DNA of 21,686 nt. Origin: Candidatus Wallbacteria bacterium. GTDB taxonomy: Bacteria > Muiribacteriota > JAQTZZ01. The translations under genes were made by a program, and so were the position numbers. The stretch is from the NCBI GenBank assembly GCA_028711905.1, contig JAQTRI010000011.1, forward strand, positions 1 through 21,686. The letters are read 5' to 3'. Below are positions 13,988 to 21,125 of the stretch, piece after piece. Under the pieces are notes generated by a model, which was given only the letters and a program-made list of their open reading frames with translations, ran no database searches and was not told where the DNA came from. Every line of letters begins with the position of its first letter. The stretch's first letter is position 1.

Positions 13988-14335
13988 ATGCCACGCATTC
14001 CCAGGGATCAGGAAGAATTCAGGGCGTTCATCAAGGACTTTGCCGAAGCTCTGATTGTCGAAGGCAAGGATGACGCAGTGCTGGTGGATGGCGGGAAAAA
14101 GCTGACTGAGCTTTTGTCCGGGTTCGTGAAAAAGGCTCAGGAAGCGCAGGATCATGAGGCCAAGAGGCTTAAGGCCGTTGGCGAAAAGGATGAATTCATT
14201 TCCGAAATCACTGAGGTGGCGACAACGATGATCGCGTATCTGGAGTACAAGTGCGGCAAGAGCTCCAGGGATCTGGCAGTCTTCAAGATTCCGCCGCGGA
14301 AAAAGATGGGCCGCGCACCGAAAAAACCGGCTTGA
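13988..14335 (+). CDS. 115-aa basic/acidic helical protein of unknown function
   Basis: I do not recognise this protein. It starts MPRIPRDQEEFRAFIKDFAE, is rich in charged residues and appears fully helical through residue 95. It then ends in a basic, proline-rich tail (IPPRKKMGRAPKKPA) that could touch nucleic acid or another polyanion. There is no signal peptide, membrane span or cysteine pair; the only cysteine is near residue 90. The ATG at 13988 has AGGAGG (13975-13980) at 7-nt spacing, a strong start. A perfect TATAAT promoter and two direct repeats lie upstream, and the 21-bp AATGCATT array follows 20 bp after the stop. It is monocistronic as far as can be seen and is the likely output of the neighbouring response regulator. 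Confidence 0.8.
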   Translation: MPRIPRDQEEFRAFIKDFAEALIVEGKDDAVLVDGGKKLTELLSGFVKKAQEAQDHEAKRLKAVGEKDEFISEITEVATTMIAYLEYKCGKSSRDLAVFKIPPRKKMGRAPKKPA

Positions 14336-14355
14336 AGATCGTAAATTGAGCCGGG

Positions 14356-14544
14356 AATGGATGAACCGCACCCGGAAATTCATTCCCTGAGGACGAAAAT
14401 GCATTCTCAAGGCCCGGAAATGCATTACTGAAACCCAAAAATGCATTCTCCGGGTCTGGAAATGCATTCCCGAAGGTCCGTAATGTATTTCCGGAGGCTG
14501 GTAATGCATTTTCAGAGGGTGATAATGCATTTTTGATGGAAGAC
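14356..14544. repeat. nine-unit, 21-bp-period array with AATGCATT palindrome cores
   Basis: Cores start at 14356, 14377, 14398, 14419, 14440, 14461, 14482, 14503 and 14524, with an exact 21-bp step. Six are AATGCATT; the others are AATGGATG, AATTCATT (first two units) and AATGTATT (14482). The 13 bp between cores vary but are often GC-rich and end GGA or similar. Twenty-one bp is two helical turns, so all palindromes face the same side of the helix. The step also equals seven codons, giving a heptad in open frames on both strands (N-A-F plus four on plus, M-H-F/Y plus four on minus). Neither frame has a convincing start, so I regard the array as non-coding or decayed. It is not a CRISPR: cores and spacers are far too short. 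Confidence 0.9.
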
Positions 14545-14799
14545 AGGGGATTTCCAGGTCATTCAGTCACCGGTCAGGACCGGATCGTGTGGTATTATGT
14601 CAGGGTACATAGAATAAAAAGCAGGTAGTATTTTGATAAGAACCAGGTCATCAGTTCCTGATCGTCATAAATTGAGAATTTCATGCGTTTGCAATCCATT
14701 CTTTACCAGGAAAACAGCCTGGTTAAGCATTTTGCCGTTTTGGCATCGTCATTGCTTAACCCTCTGGTGTTGGGGTTTGGATGATTGAATGGAGGACTG
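14545..14799. other. gene-free leader region with serial hairpins upstream of the cas operon
   Basis: No gene is supported here. From 14650 onwards inverted repeats follow one another: ATCAG/CTGAT (14650-14662), AAATT/AATTT (14669-14681), ACCAGG/CCTGGT (14705-14723), GGTTAAGCA/TGCTTAACC (14721-14761, with an inner TGCC/GGCA stem) and AACCC/GGGTT (14758-14777). The last three share bases, so they exclude each other in sequence. A TAGAAT (14610-14615) could be a -10 box but lacks a good -35. Confidence 0.6.
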
Positions 14800-14976
14800 A
14801 TGTCTGACAGGGAATTCATCGCGCATGTGAAGGAGGCTGCGTTGTACGGTACGAACCCGACACTGGCGTTTGCCAAAAGGTTGTTGAAAATCTGCTCTCA
14901 GCTGGACTTGTCGCATGGCCTCCGGCGGGGTTTTGTTTTTCAGGAGACCATCAAACATGCTAACCTAAGCACATGA
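14800..14976 (+). CDS. 58-aa ORF directly upstream of cas3, possibly a gene remnant
   Basis: The ATG at 14800 has GGAGG (14791-14795) 4 nt upstream, a strong ribosome binding site. The stop ends 11 bp before cas3 and lies next to its Shine-Dalgarno, so translation could couple. The product starts MSDREFIAHVKEAALYG and includes NPTLAFAKRLLK and LDLSHGLRRGF. The stretch resembles the C-terminal part of enoyl-CoA hydratases in which A-x-A-K-x-L and a later D-x-x-x-G-L pattern occur, but too little remains for a firm match. It may be a short real peptide, a leader that senses translation, or a truncated fragment left by recombination at the edge of the CRISPR-Cas island. Confidence 0.4.
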   Translation: MSDREFIAHVKEAALYGTNPTLAFAKRLLKICSQLDLSHGLRRGFVFQETIKHANLST

Positions 14977-14987
14977 GGCTGCCATAA

Positions 14988-17522
14988 ATGCCAATTTTTA
15001 CCAGAGACAGTTTTCAACCAACCCACCCGGAGTGCATGGGACCTTTTTATGCGAAGACAACGGAAGCCGGTCAACCAGGACTTTCTGTTTACGAGCATTG
15101 CAAAAATACAGGTCATGTAGCAAAACACTTTTACCAGCAATTGCCTTCTTCAGTAAGATCACAACTTCCGGTTGAGTGTATTGCTCTTGCTGCAATACAT
15201 GATGTGGGAAAGATTTCACCAATTTTTCAAAAGAACATTAAAAAAGAAGACCCTGATTACGATCCGAAAAAGCATCATTCCCGCTACAGCGAATCATCGC
15301 TGAGTTCCTGGCTGCGCCAAGAAAATCTATCGAATCTGGAAGACTGGGCTATTGCACTGGGTAATCATCACGGAGGCAAAAGGCTAGGGAATAATGCAAC
15401 CTTTGACAGTAGCGACGGTCCTGTTTGGCAAAAAGCTCGCCATGAGTTTATTGAAAAGCTTCTTTCTGAATTTGGGCCTCTTCCTTCTGCCCAACCTACA
15501 CCACGACAAGTGGAACTTGCCAGTGGCTTCATTTGCGTGGCAGACTGGATTGCTTCTGACGAAAGTTTCTTTCCTTCCGAAGGCCTGCCTAAAGGCTCAC
15601 AGGCTTCTATAATTGCTGCAAAAGCCGTTGAACAATGCGGCTGGATTCCGGTTGAAATAAACAAAGTTCCGCGCTCATTTGAAGAGATATTTCCTTTTCC
15701 GGCTAATGAATTTCAGAGCACTTTGGCACTATGCGCGACAAAACCAGGTTTATATATTGTCGAAGCTCCTATGGGCTCAGGAAAAACAGAGGCTGCGCTT
15801 TATGCTGCTTATAATCTGCAGCGGTACGGCAAAAACTGCGGGCTATATTTTGGCCTTCCAACAAGACTGACCAGCGAACGCATTCACGAAAGAGTGGAAA
15901 ACTTTCTGGCGAAATTGAATTGTACATCACAAGCACGGCTTGTACACAGTCAGGCCTGGCTTAAGGAATTTTCACACGGCGGTGGAGAGTTCGGAGCAGG
16001 CAGGAAATGGTTTGCTCCAAGGAAACGCGCACTACTTACACCATTCGGTGTAGGCACGCTTGACCAGGCTTTACTCGGTGTCATGAGAGTTAAACACTGG
16101 TTCATGCGACTTTTCGGCTTGTGCGGCAAAGTGGTGATCCTTGATGAAGTTCATTCCTATGTCATGTATACCGGTACTCTTCTCGATCATCTGATAAACG
16201 CTCTTCTTGAGTGCAACTGCGCAGTAATCGTGCTCACCGCTACACTAACGGGTGCCCGAAAAAACGCTATCTTTGGGACTGTGCCCTGTAATGACCATGA
16301 TGCATATCCTGTGATTACATACCGCCATACAGGTGAAGAAAAGATAAGCAGCATTCAGTTCGAGATTTCAGTATCAAAGTCAATAACCACATCAGTGATT
16401 GATATTTCAAAAGACGAAGCTGCAGAAATGGCTGTTGCAGCTGCTGAAAAAGGAAACTGTGTACTCTGGATCTGCAATACAGTGGCAGCAAGTCAGGAGT
16501 GCTACAAAATTGTAAAAGGCAAAAGAAAAGATAGGGGGCCGGAAGTGGGACTGCTGCATTCGCGTTTTCCGGTTTACAAGCGTGGAAAAATAGAAGAGAA
16601 ATGGATGTCCATGCTTGGAAAGGATACGAAATCCCGCCCAGATGGCTGCATTCTTATCTCAACGCAAGTTGTTGAGCAAAGTGTGGACATTGATGCTGAT
16701 CTTCTGTTCACCGATCTGGCTCCAACAGATATGCTGCTGCAGCGCATGGGAAGGCTCTGGAGACACGAAAGAAAGAACAGGCCGTGCTGTCAGGCTGAAG
16801 TGAAGATGATTGCCGGTAACTACGAATCCGCTTTAGTAGAAGACAGCCTGACTTCAGTGATGGGGAAAAGTGCTTTTGTATATGAACCTTATGTATTGTG
16901 GCGTTCATTTCAGGTTTGGAAATCACTTAACAAGGTAGACATTCCCCGTGATATCAGAAAACTTATCGAAGAAACATATGCTGAGAATGCAGATTTGCAT
17001 GAAAAGATTCAGGCTCTGAAGAAAAAGATGGAGAAAAAGGTGGAAAAGCTCAGACTCATGGCAAATGCCAGCACTGCTGAAGAGCAATTGCTCGGCAGTG
17101 ACGACGAAAACAAGGCCTGCACACGCTACAGCACGCAACCACAGATAAACGCTCTGCTTATAAAAGCTTTTAACACAGATGGGAAGAAGACTGTTCTGAC
17201 TCTGTGCGATGGAACACCTGTTACTCTCAGTTATGGTGACAAAAGTATGAAAACCATAAAGGCTCTTTACCGCAACTGCTTAAACCTGGCCAGTTTCAGT
17301 TTTCCTGAATTCAAGGGAAATCCGGTCTGGCTCAAAGGATTTATCAATGAAGATACAATTGTCCTTAAGATTCAGGAGGATGGACGGCTGACTGATTTTG
17401 ATGATTCCCGGGAATACGGCTTGATTTATACGGATGAACTGGGTGTTTTCAAGAATCCGGAAGCAAGAAGAACGCAAGAAGCTTATCGTGAGGAGGAAAC
17501 AGATTATGAACTTGATTGGTGA
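14988..17522 (+). CDS. cas3: CRISPR-associated helicase/nuclease Cas3 (type I-E)
   Basis: Recruited by the target-bound Cascade complex, Cas3 unwinds and degrades DNA. The 844-aa protein has an N-terminal HD nuclease domain: H37 and H43, H71/D72 in AAIHDVGKI, H96/H97 and GNHHGGK (H127/H128), as needed for metal binding. The superfamily 2 helicase follows with Walker A APMGSGKTEAA (G263-T267), VVILDEVHSY (D386-H389), LTATLTG, STQVVEQSVDIDADLLFTDL and LLQRMGRLWRH. A helical linker (about 655-690) and a C-terminal domain complete it. Length and order match I-E Cas3, and all catalytic residues look present. The ATG at 14988 is preceded by GAGG (14975-14978). It overlaps cas8e by 17 bp, so it is part of the same operon. 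Confidence 0.96.
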   Translation: MPIFTRDSFQPTHPECMGPFYAKTTEAGQPGLSVYEHCKNTGHVAKHFYQQLPSSVRSQLPVECIALAAIHDVGKISPIFQKNIKKEDPDYDPKKHHSRYSESSLSSWLRQENLSNLEDWAIALGNHHGGKRLGNNATFDSSDGPVWQKARHEFIEKLLSEFGPLPSAQPTPRQVELASGFICVADWIASDESFFPSEGLPKGSQASIIAAKAVEQCGWIPVEINKVPRSFEEIFPFPANEFQSTLALCATKPGLYIVEAPMGSGKTEAALYAAYNLQRYGKNCGLYFGLPTRLTSERIHERVENFLAKLNCTSQARLVHSQAWLKEFSHGGGEFGAGRKWFAPRKRALLTPFGVGTLDQALLGVMRVKHWFMRLFGLCGKVVILDEVHSYVMYTGTLLDHLINALLECNCAVIVLTATLTGARKNAIFGTVPCNDHDAYPVITYRHTGEEKISSIQFEISVSKSITTSVIDISKDEAAEMAVAAAEKGNCVLWICNTVAASQECYKIVKGKRKDRGPEVGLLHSRFPVYKRGKIEEKWMSMLGKDTKSRPDGCILISTQVVEQSVDIDADLLFTDLAPTDMLLQRMGRLWRHERKNRPCCQAEVKMIAGNYESALVEDSLTSVMGKSAFVYEPYVLWRSFQVWKSLNKVDIPRDIRKLIEETYAENADLHEKIQALKKKMEKKVEKLRLMANASTAEEQLLGSDDENKACTRYSTQPQINALLIKAFNTDGKKTVLTLCDGTPVTLSYGDKSMKTIKALYRNCLNLASFSFPEFKGNPVWLKGFINEDTIVLKIQEDGRLTDFDDSREYGLIYTDELGVFKNPEARRTQEAYREEETDYELDW

Positions 17523-18933
17523 TCCCTGGATACCAGTGATCGATGAAAGTAACAGGCGTATAGAAGTCGGATTGAAAGAACTGTATGAACGCTCACATGA
17601 ATTTCGCGACCTTGCCCTTCTTCCTCATCACAGAATCGCTGTCACCAGACTTCTTCTATGCATCACCCAGGCCGCACTCGATGGCCCGAACGATGAACAG
17701 GACTGGCTGGAATGCAAAAGCAGGATAGTCAGTGAAAGCCTGAAATATCTTGAAAAATGGAAAGACAGCTTCAACCTTTACGGCGATAAACCATTCCTGC
17801 AGATTAAAAGCATCGAAAGAAAAGACAACGCTACTCTCGATAAATTCGACTTCAGTTTAGCATCTGGCAATAATCCCACGCTCTTCGATCATCACGCCAT
17901 GGAAGAAGGGCGAAATATAACGGATACTTCTTTAGCTGTTAATCTATTGGCTTATCAATGCTTCTCTCCGGGCGGAAGAATTGGAGAAAACACTTGGGGT
18001 GGAATTCCCACTGCAGGCAATGGTAGCAGTTTAGACGGTCCGTGTGTGGAAGGTGAAATGCTGTTCACAATCTTAAAAGGATCGGATATGCTTGACACTA
18101 TACACAATAATTTGATTACCAAAAATCAAATTAGTTCAATGCCAAATGGAACATGGGGTACACCTGTTTGGGAGCGATACCCTTGTGATCCTAATGATAA
18201 ATTGATTAACGAATTATCCGTTTCATATTTAGGGCGCTTAGTACCACTGTCAAGATTGATTCTTTTACATGAAAAGTCAGCTACTCTTGCTAACGGGATT
18301 GAATACAAGAAACTTCCAGAAATCAGAGAACCAATGTCAACTGTTTTCTTTACAAGGGATGAAACCGCAATATACTTAAAGGCCAATCCTGACCGACACA
18401 TCTGGCGTGACTTGAATTCACTTTTAGCATTAGAACGACGTGACTTTATTGGTGGAGGATCTTTGCAATTCGATCATCTCAATAGTCATAAGGACCGGGT
18501 TGCTTGCAGCACCGTTTATGTTTGGACGGGTGGAATTGCAAAGGATAAGGGCAAAATAGAGGACTTTTGTGAATGGAACTTTTCAGTTGACATAGCGATT
18601 CTGAATAAGCTTGGCAGATACGGTGAAGGAGTTGAGCATGCACATTTTGGAGAGTCAAAACTCAAAGAAATGATCTCAAGATATGCAAAAAGCATTAGTT
18701 CTGAAGCGGCAAGCTATAGACAAAAAGCAGTAAGATTTTACTGGCATGATTTGGATAGCTGCCATGAACAGTTAATTGCACATGTTATCAGCGGTGAACT
18801 GAGCAGTTGGCAAGAAATTGTCAAAGACAGGATATTTCGTGCATACACATATGCTTGCCCAAGAGAAACTGCCAGGCAAATACAGGCATTTGCAGTTGGT
18901 CAGAGAGAATTTCATAAGAAAAGGAGAAAGTGA
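17506..18933 (+). CDS. cas8e: Cascade large subunit Cas8e (Cse1/CasA)
   Basis: Large subunit of type I-E Cascade, which recognises the PAM, helps to open target DNA and recruits Cas3. The 475-aa protein begins MNLIGDPWIPVI, the typical Cse1 opening, followed by a VGLKELYERSHEFRDLAL segment and RLLLCITQAAL. The LLAYQCFSPGGRIGENTW region and a C-terminal four-helix bundle are consistent with the family (E. coli CasA is 502 aa). The ATG at 17506 has AGGAGG (17491-17496) within the end of cas3. By hand count GC falls from about 46% (17521-18060) to about 38% (18061-18480) within this gene, which hints at a mosaic history. The stop is directly followed by the cse2 ATG. Confidence 0.93.
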   Translation: MNLIGDPWIPVIDESNRRIEVGLKELYERSHEFRDLALLPHHRIAVTRLLLCITQAALDGPNDEQDWLECKSRIVSESLKYLEKWKDSFNLYGDKPFLQIKSIERKDNATLDKFDFSLASGNNPTLFDHHAMEEGRNITDTSLAVNLLAYQCFSPGGRIGENTWGGIPTAGNGSSLDGPCVEGEMLFTILKGSDMLDTIHNNLITKNQISSMPNGTWGTPVWERYPCDPNDKLINELSVSYLGRLVPLSRLILLHEKSATLANGIEYKKLPEIREPMSTVFFTRDETAIYLKANPDRHIWRDLNSLLALERRDFIGGGSLQFDHLNSHKDRVACSTVYVWTGGIAKDKGKIEDFCEWNFSVDIAILNKLGRYGEGVEHAHFGESKLKEMISRYAKSISSEAASYRQKAVRFYWHDLDSCHEQLIAHVISGELSSWQEIVKDRIFRAYTYACPRETARQIQAFAVGQREFHKKRRK

Positions 18934-19431
18934 ATGGAAATTGAAGAAAAAATCGATCATTTCTGTGAGTTCTTAGAGAAGAGTAAAGATGATCGCAAAG
19001 TCATGGCTGATCTCAGACGTGGCTTAAGTCCTGGCACTGCTCATTATGCATGGCAGTACCTTGCCAGACCGCCGTACAACTTTTTAAACAATAAACGCGA
19101 GCATATTGTATTTCAGACACTTGCAGCTGCGTTCGCGTTGCATCAGAACAATCACACATCCATGAATGTTGGGCATGTCTGCAGAGCTTTGGCGTTCGGC
19201 CAAGGAAAGGGCGAGGAAGCGTTGAAGTCCTTTGATGGAAGGTTTAGAAGATTATTAAGTAGTGATATGGTAGATGCAATCTGTGAACGCGTTCCTTCTA
19301 TTGTAAAAGCTGCGGCACAGAGAAATATCGGCATAGATTTCAGACAGCTTGGAAGGGATCTTTGGTATTGGAGCAACAGTAGCCCGGTTAAAACTCGGTG
19401 GGCTTCTGCATATTGGGGAGGAGAAGAATGA
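18934..19431 (+). CDS. cse2: Cascade small subunit Cse2 (CasB, Cas11)
   Basis: Small helical subunit, usually two copies per type I-E Cascade, that lines the belly of the complex and stabilises the R-loop. The 165-aa protein is all-helical in appearance and has the family features DLRRGLSPGTAHYAWQYL near residue 30 and FAALHQN-like helices (sequence AAAFALHQNNH). The size is usual for Cse2. The ATG follows the cas8e stop without a gap and has AAAGGAGA inside the end of cas8e. Its stop overlaps the cas6e start as ATGA. Identity rests on motif, length and operon position together. Confidence 0.9.
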   Translation: MEIEEKIDHFCEFLEKSKDDRKVMADLRRGLSPGTAHYAWQYLARPPYNFLNNKREHIVFQTLAAAFALHQNNHTSMNVGHVCRALAFGQGKGEEALKSFDGRFRRLLSSDMVDAICERVPSIVKAAAQRNIGIDFRQLGRDLWYWSNSSPVKTRWASAYWGGEE

Positions 19432-20039
19432 GTTTTTTATCCAGAATAACTGTAAATTCACAAGTAGCAGCAAAACTTGGGCTGCACAACAGTTATGAAT
19501 GGCATCGCAGGCTTTGGAAAGCGTTTCCAGGTAGAGAAGAGGATGAAAGAGATTTTCTTTTTCGAGTGGATGAAAAGAACGGTGAGTTCAGAGTTTATCT
19601 TCTTTCTCCAATAAAACCTGCAATTCCGGATTGGGGAGAATGGGAAACCAAAGCCATATCTTCAACTTTTCTTCAGCATAAGGAATATATTTTCAGTCTG
19701 CGTGCAAATCCGACTGTAAAAAGAGTTGTTCGTGACTCCAATGGGCTGCGTAAAAAGAATGGAAGGCGAGCAGCAATCACAAGTCCTGAAGAATTGACTG
19801 CCTGGATAAAGCAAAAGGCAAGCGAAGCAGGGTGCGAGTTAAATGAATTAGAACTTAATCCGCCGCTGGAGCAGAGATTTTACCGGAAGGGAAGTTCCGG
19901 CAAGCATATCAGCATTGATTTTCAAGGGAAATTGAAAGTAAAAGATCAAAAAGCATTTGTAAATGCATATGACAAAGGAATAGGACCGGCCAAAGGTTTT
20001 GGATTCGGATTGCTTCTGCTTAAACCTATCTCGAAGTAA
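19428..20039 (+). CDS. cas6e: CRISPR RNA endoribonuclease Cas6e (CasE/Cse3)
   Basis: Cuts the pre-crRNA at the base of the repeat hairpin and stays bound as a Cascade subunit. The 203-aa protein starts MSFLSRITVN and has YEWHRRLWKAFPG, where Y23 and H26 match the catalytic pair known from Thermus Cse3 (E. coli H20). DFLFRVDEKNGEFRVYLLS completes the first ferredoxin-like fold. The second fold ends with the glycine-rich loop GIGPAKGFGFGLLLL typical of Cas6. The ATG at 19428 has GGAGGAG just upstream and overlaps the cse2 stop by 4 bp. In E. coli cas6e lies after cas5e, while here it precedes cas7e. Confidence 0.95.
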   Translation: MSFLSRITVNSQVAAKLGLHNSYEWHRRLWKAFPGREEDERDFLFRVDEKNGEFRVYLLSPIKPAIPDWGEWETKAISSTFLQHKEYIFSLRANPTVKRVVRDSNGLRKKNGRRAAITSPEELTAWIKQKASEAGCELNELELNPPLEQRFYRKGSSGKHISIDFQGKLKVKDQKAFVNAYDKGIGPAKGFGFGLLLLKPISK

Positions 20040-20057
20040 AGAAAAGGAGAATAAAAA

Positions 20058-21125
20058 ATGAAACTAATCGAACTACACATTATCCAGTCTTTCCCGGTGA
20101 CATGCTTGAATCGTGACGATGTTGGTGCACCAAAATCTGCTTATTTTGGAGGAGTGCCGAGAGCAAGAGTAAGCAGCCAGTGCTGGAAGAGAGCAATCAG
20201 GGAGCATCTTGTAACAAGTGACAAGAGTGTGCTTTTCAAAGGGAAAAGGACACGTTATATTACAACAATAATTAAAGAAAGCATGGAACAAAAGGGCTTT
20301 TCTGATGCAGATTCTTCGAAATATGCTCAAATGATATGCAAACAGATTTTTGGGGAAAAGGAAGTAAGTAAAAATGAAGATACTACAAAAACAATGTTCT
20401 ATTTTTCTGAAGAAGAGATTAGCCGGTTCATCAATACTGGTTTAGAAGTAGTTTCAAAGGAGATTCCTGAAAAGGAAAAAGAAAAAGAGCTGGGTAAAGC
20501 GTGCAAGAAAATTGTTAAAGAAACTGGAATTAAAGACATGGCCGACATCTCACTGTTCGGACGTATGGTAGCAAATGATGTGAATTTGAAAATTGAAGGT
20601 GCAGCAATGTTTAGTCACGCAATTTCAACACATAAAGTGGAAAACGACATTGACTTCTTTTCTGCTGTCGATGATCTCAAACCTGGAGACGTAGAAGGCG
20701 CAGGACATTTGGGAACACTTGAATTCAACTCAGGCTGCTATTATCGTTACATTGGGCTAAATTTGGACCTACTCAAAACAAATCTTGGCACTGCATATTC
20801 TGTTGAGGAAATGATGGAAGTAGTTAAAGAGTTTATAAAAGCTGCTGTTTTAGCTGTTCCAAATGCAAGAAAAAACTCAATGTTCGGGTTTAATCCACCA
20901 GCTTATGTAGGGGGGGTAGTCCGTAGCGGTCAGCCGTTATCAATGGCAAATGCATTTGAAAAACCAGTAAAATCGAGGGATGGATATATAGAACCATCGA
21001 AAGACACTTTTGCAAAACACTTTCAGGATCTTAAAACCAAGTACAATCTGAATGGAGAGCTGCTTGAGCTCCAAAGTATTGATGGGTTTATAACAAAACT
21101 CACAGAAGAAGTGATGAGGTCGTAA
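20058..21125 (+). CDS. cas7e: Cascade backbone subunit Cas7e (CasC/Cse4)
   Basis: Six copies of this protein form the helical backbone of type I-E Cascade that holds the crRNA spacer. The 355-aa protein has the family opening IQSFPVTCLNRDDVGAPKSA, then FGGVPRARVSSQCWKRAIRE. The central region holds GRMVANDVNLKIEGAAMFSH, and the C-terminal part has AVPNARKNSMFGFNPPAYVG and SGQPLSMANAFEKP. Length and motifs are normal and no residue appears missing. It starts 18 bp after cas6e with AAAGGAG upstream. The stop TAA overlaps the cas5e ATG by one base. The coding sequence is the most AT-rich part of the operon (about 30% GC in 20221-20280 by count). Confidence 0.96.
   Translation: MKLIELHIIQSFPVTCLNRDDVGAPKSAYFGGVPRARVSSQCWKRAIREHLVTSDKSVLFKGKRTRYITTIIKESMEQKGFSDADSSKYAQMICKQIFGEKEVSKNEDTTKTMFYFSEEEISRFINTGLEVVSKEIPEKEKEKELGKACKKIVKETGIKDMADISLFGRMVANDVNLKIEGAAMFSHAISTHKVENDIDFFSAVDDLKPGDVEGAGHLGTLEFNSGCYYRYIGLNLDLLKTNLGTAYSVEEMMEVVKEFIKAAVLAVPNARKNSMFGFNPPAYVGGVVRSGQPLSMANAFEKPVKSRDGYIEPSKDTFAKHFQDLKTKYNLNGELLELQSIDGFITKLTEEVMRS

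Noticed and set aside
13126..13998. 290-codon minus-strand ORF opposite the response regulator
   Set aside because: It is antisense to a gene with clear receiver and HTH motifs, shows no family pattern, and spans the promoter and terminator signals.
13973..14530. Minus-strand ORF of 185 codons with M-H-F/Y heptads
   Set aside because: It has no ribosome binding site, and its second half is antisense to the well-supported 115-aa gene. The heptad follows from the 21-bp DNA repeat.
14356..14544. CRISPR array
   Set aside because: The conserved part is 8 bp and the spacers 13 bp, far below CRISPR repeat and spacer sizes, despite the nearby cas operon.
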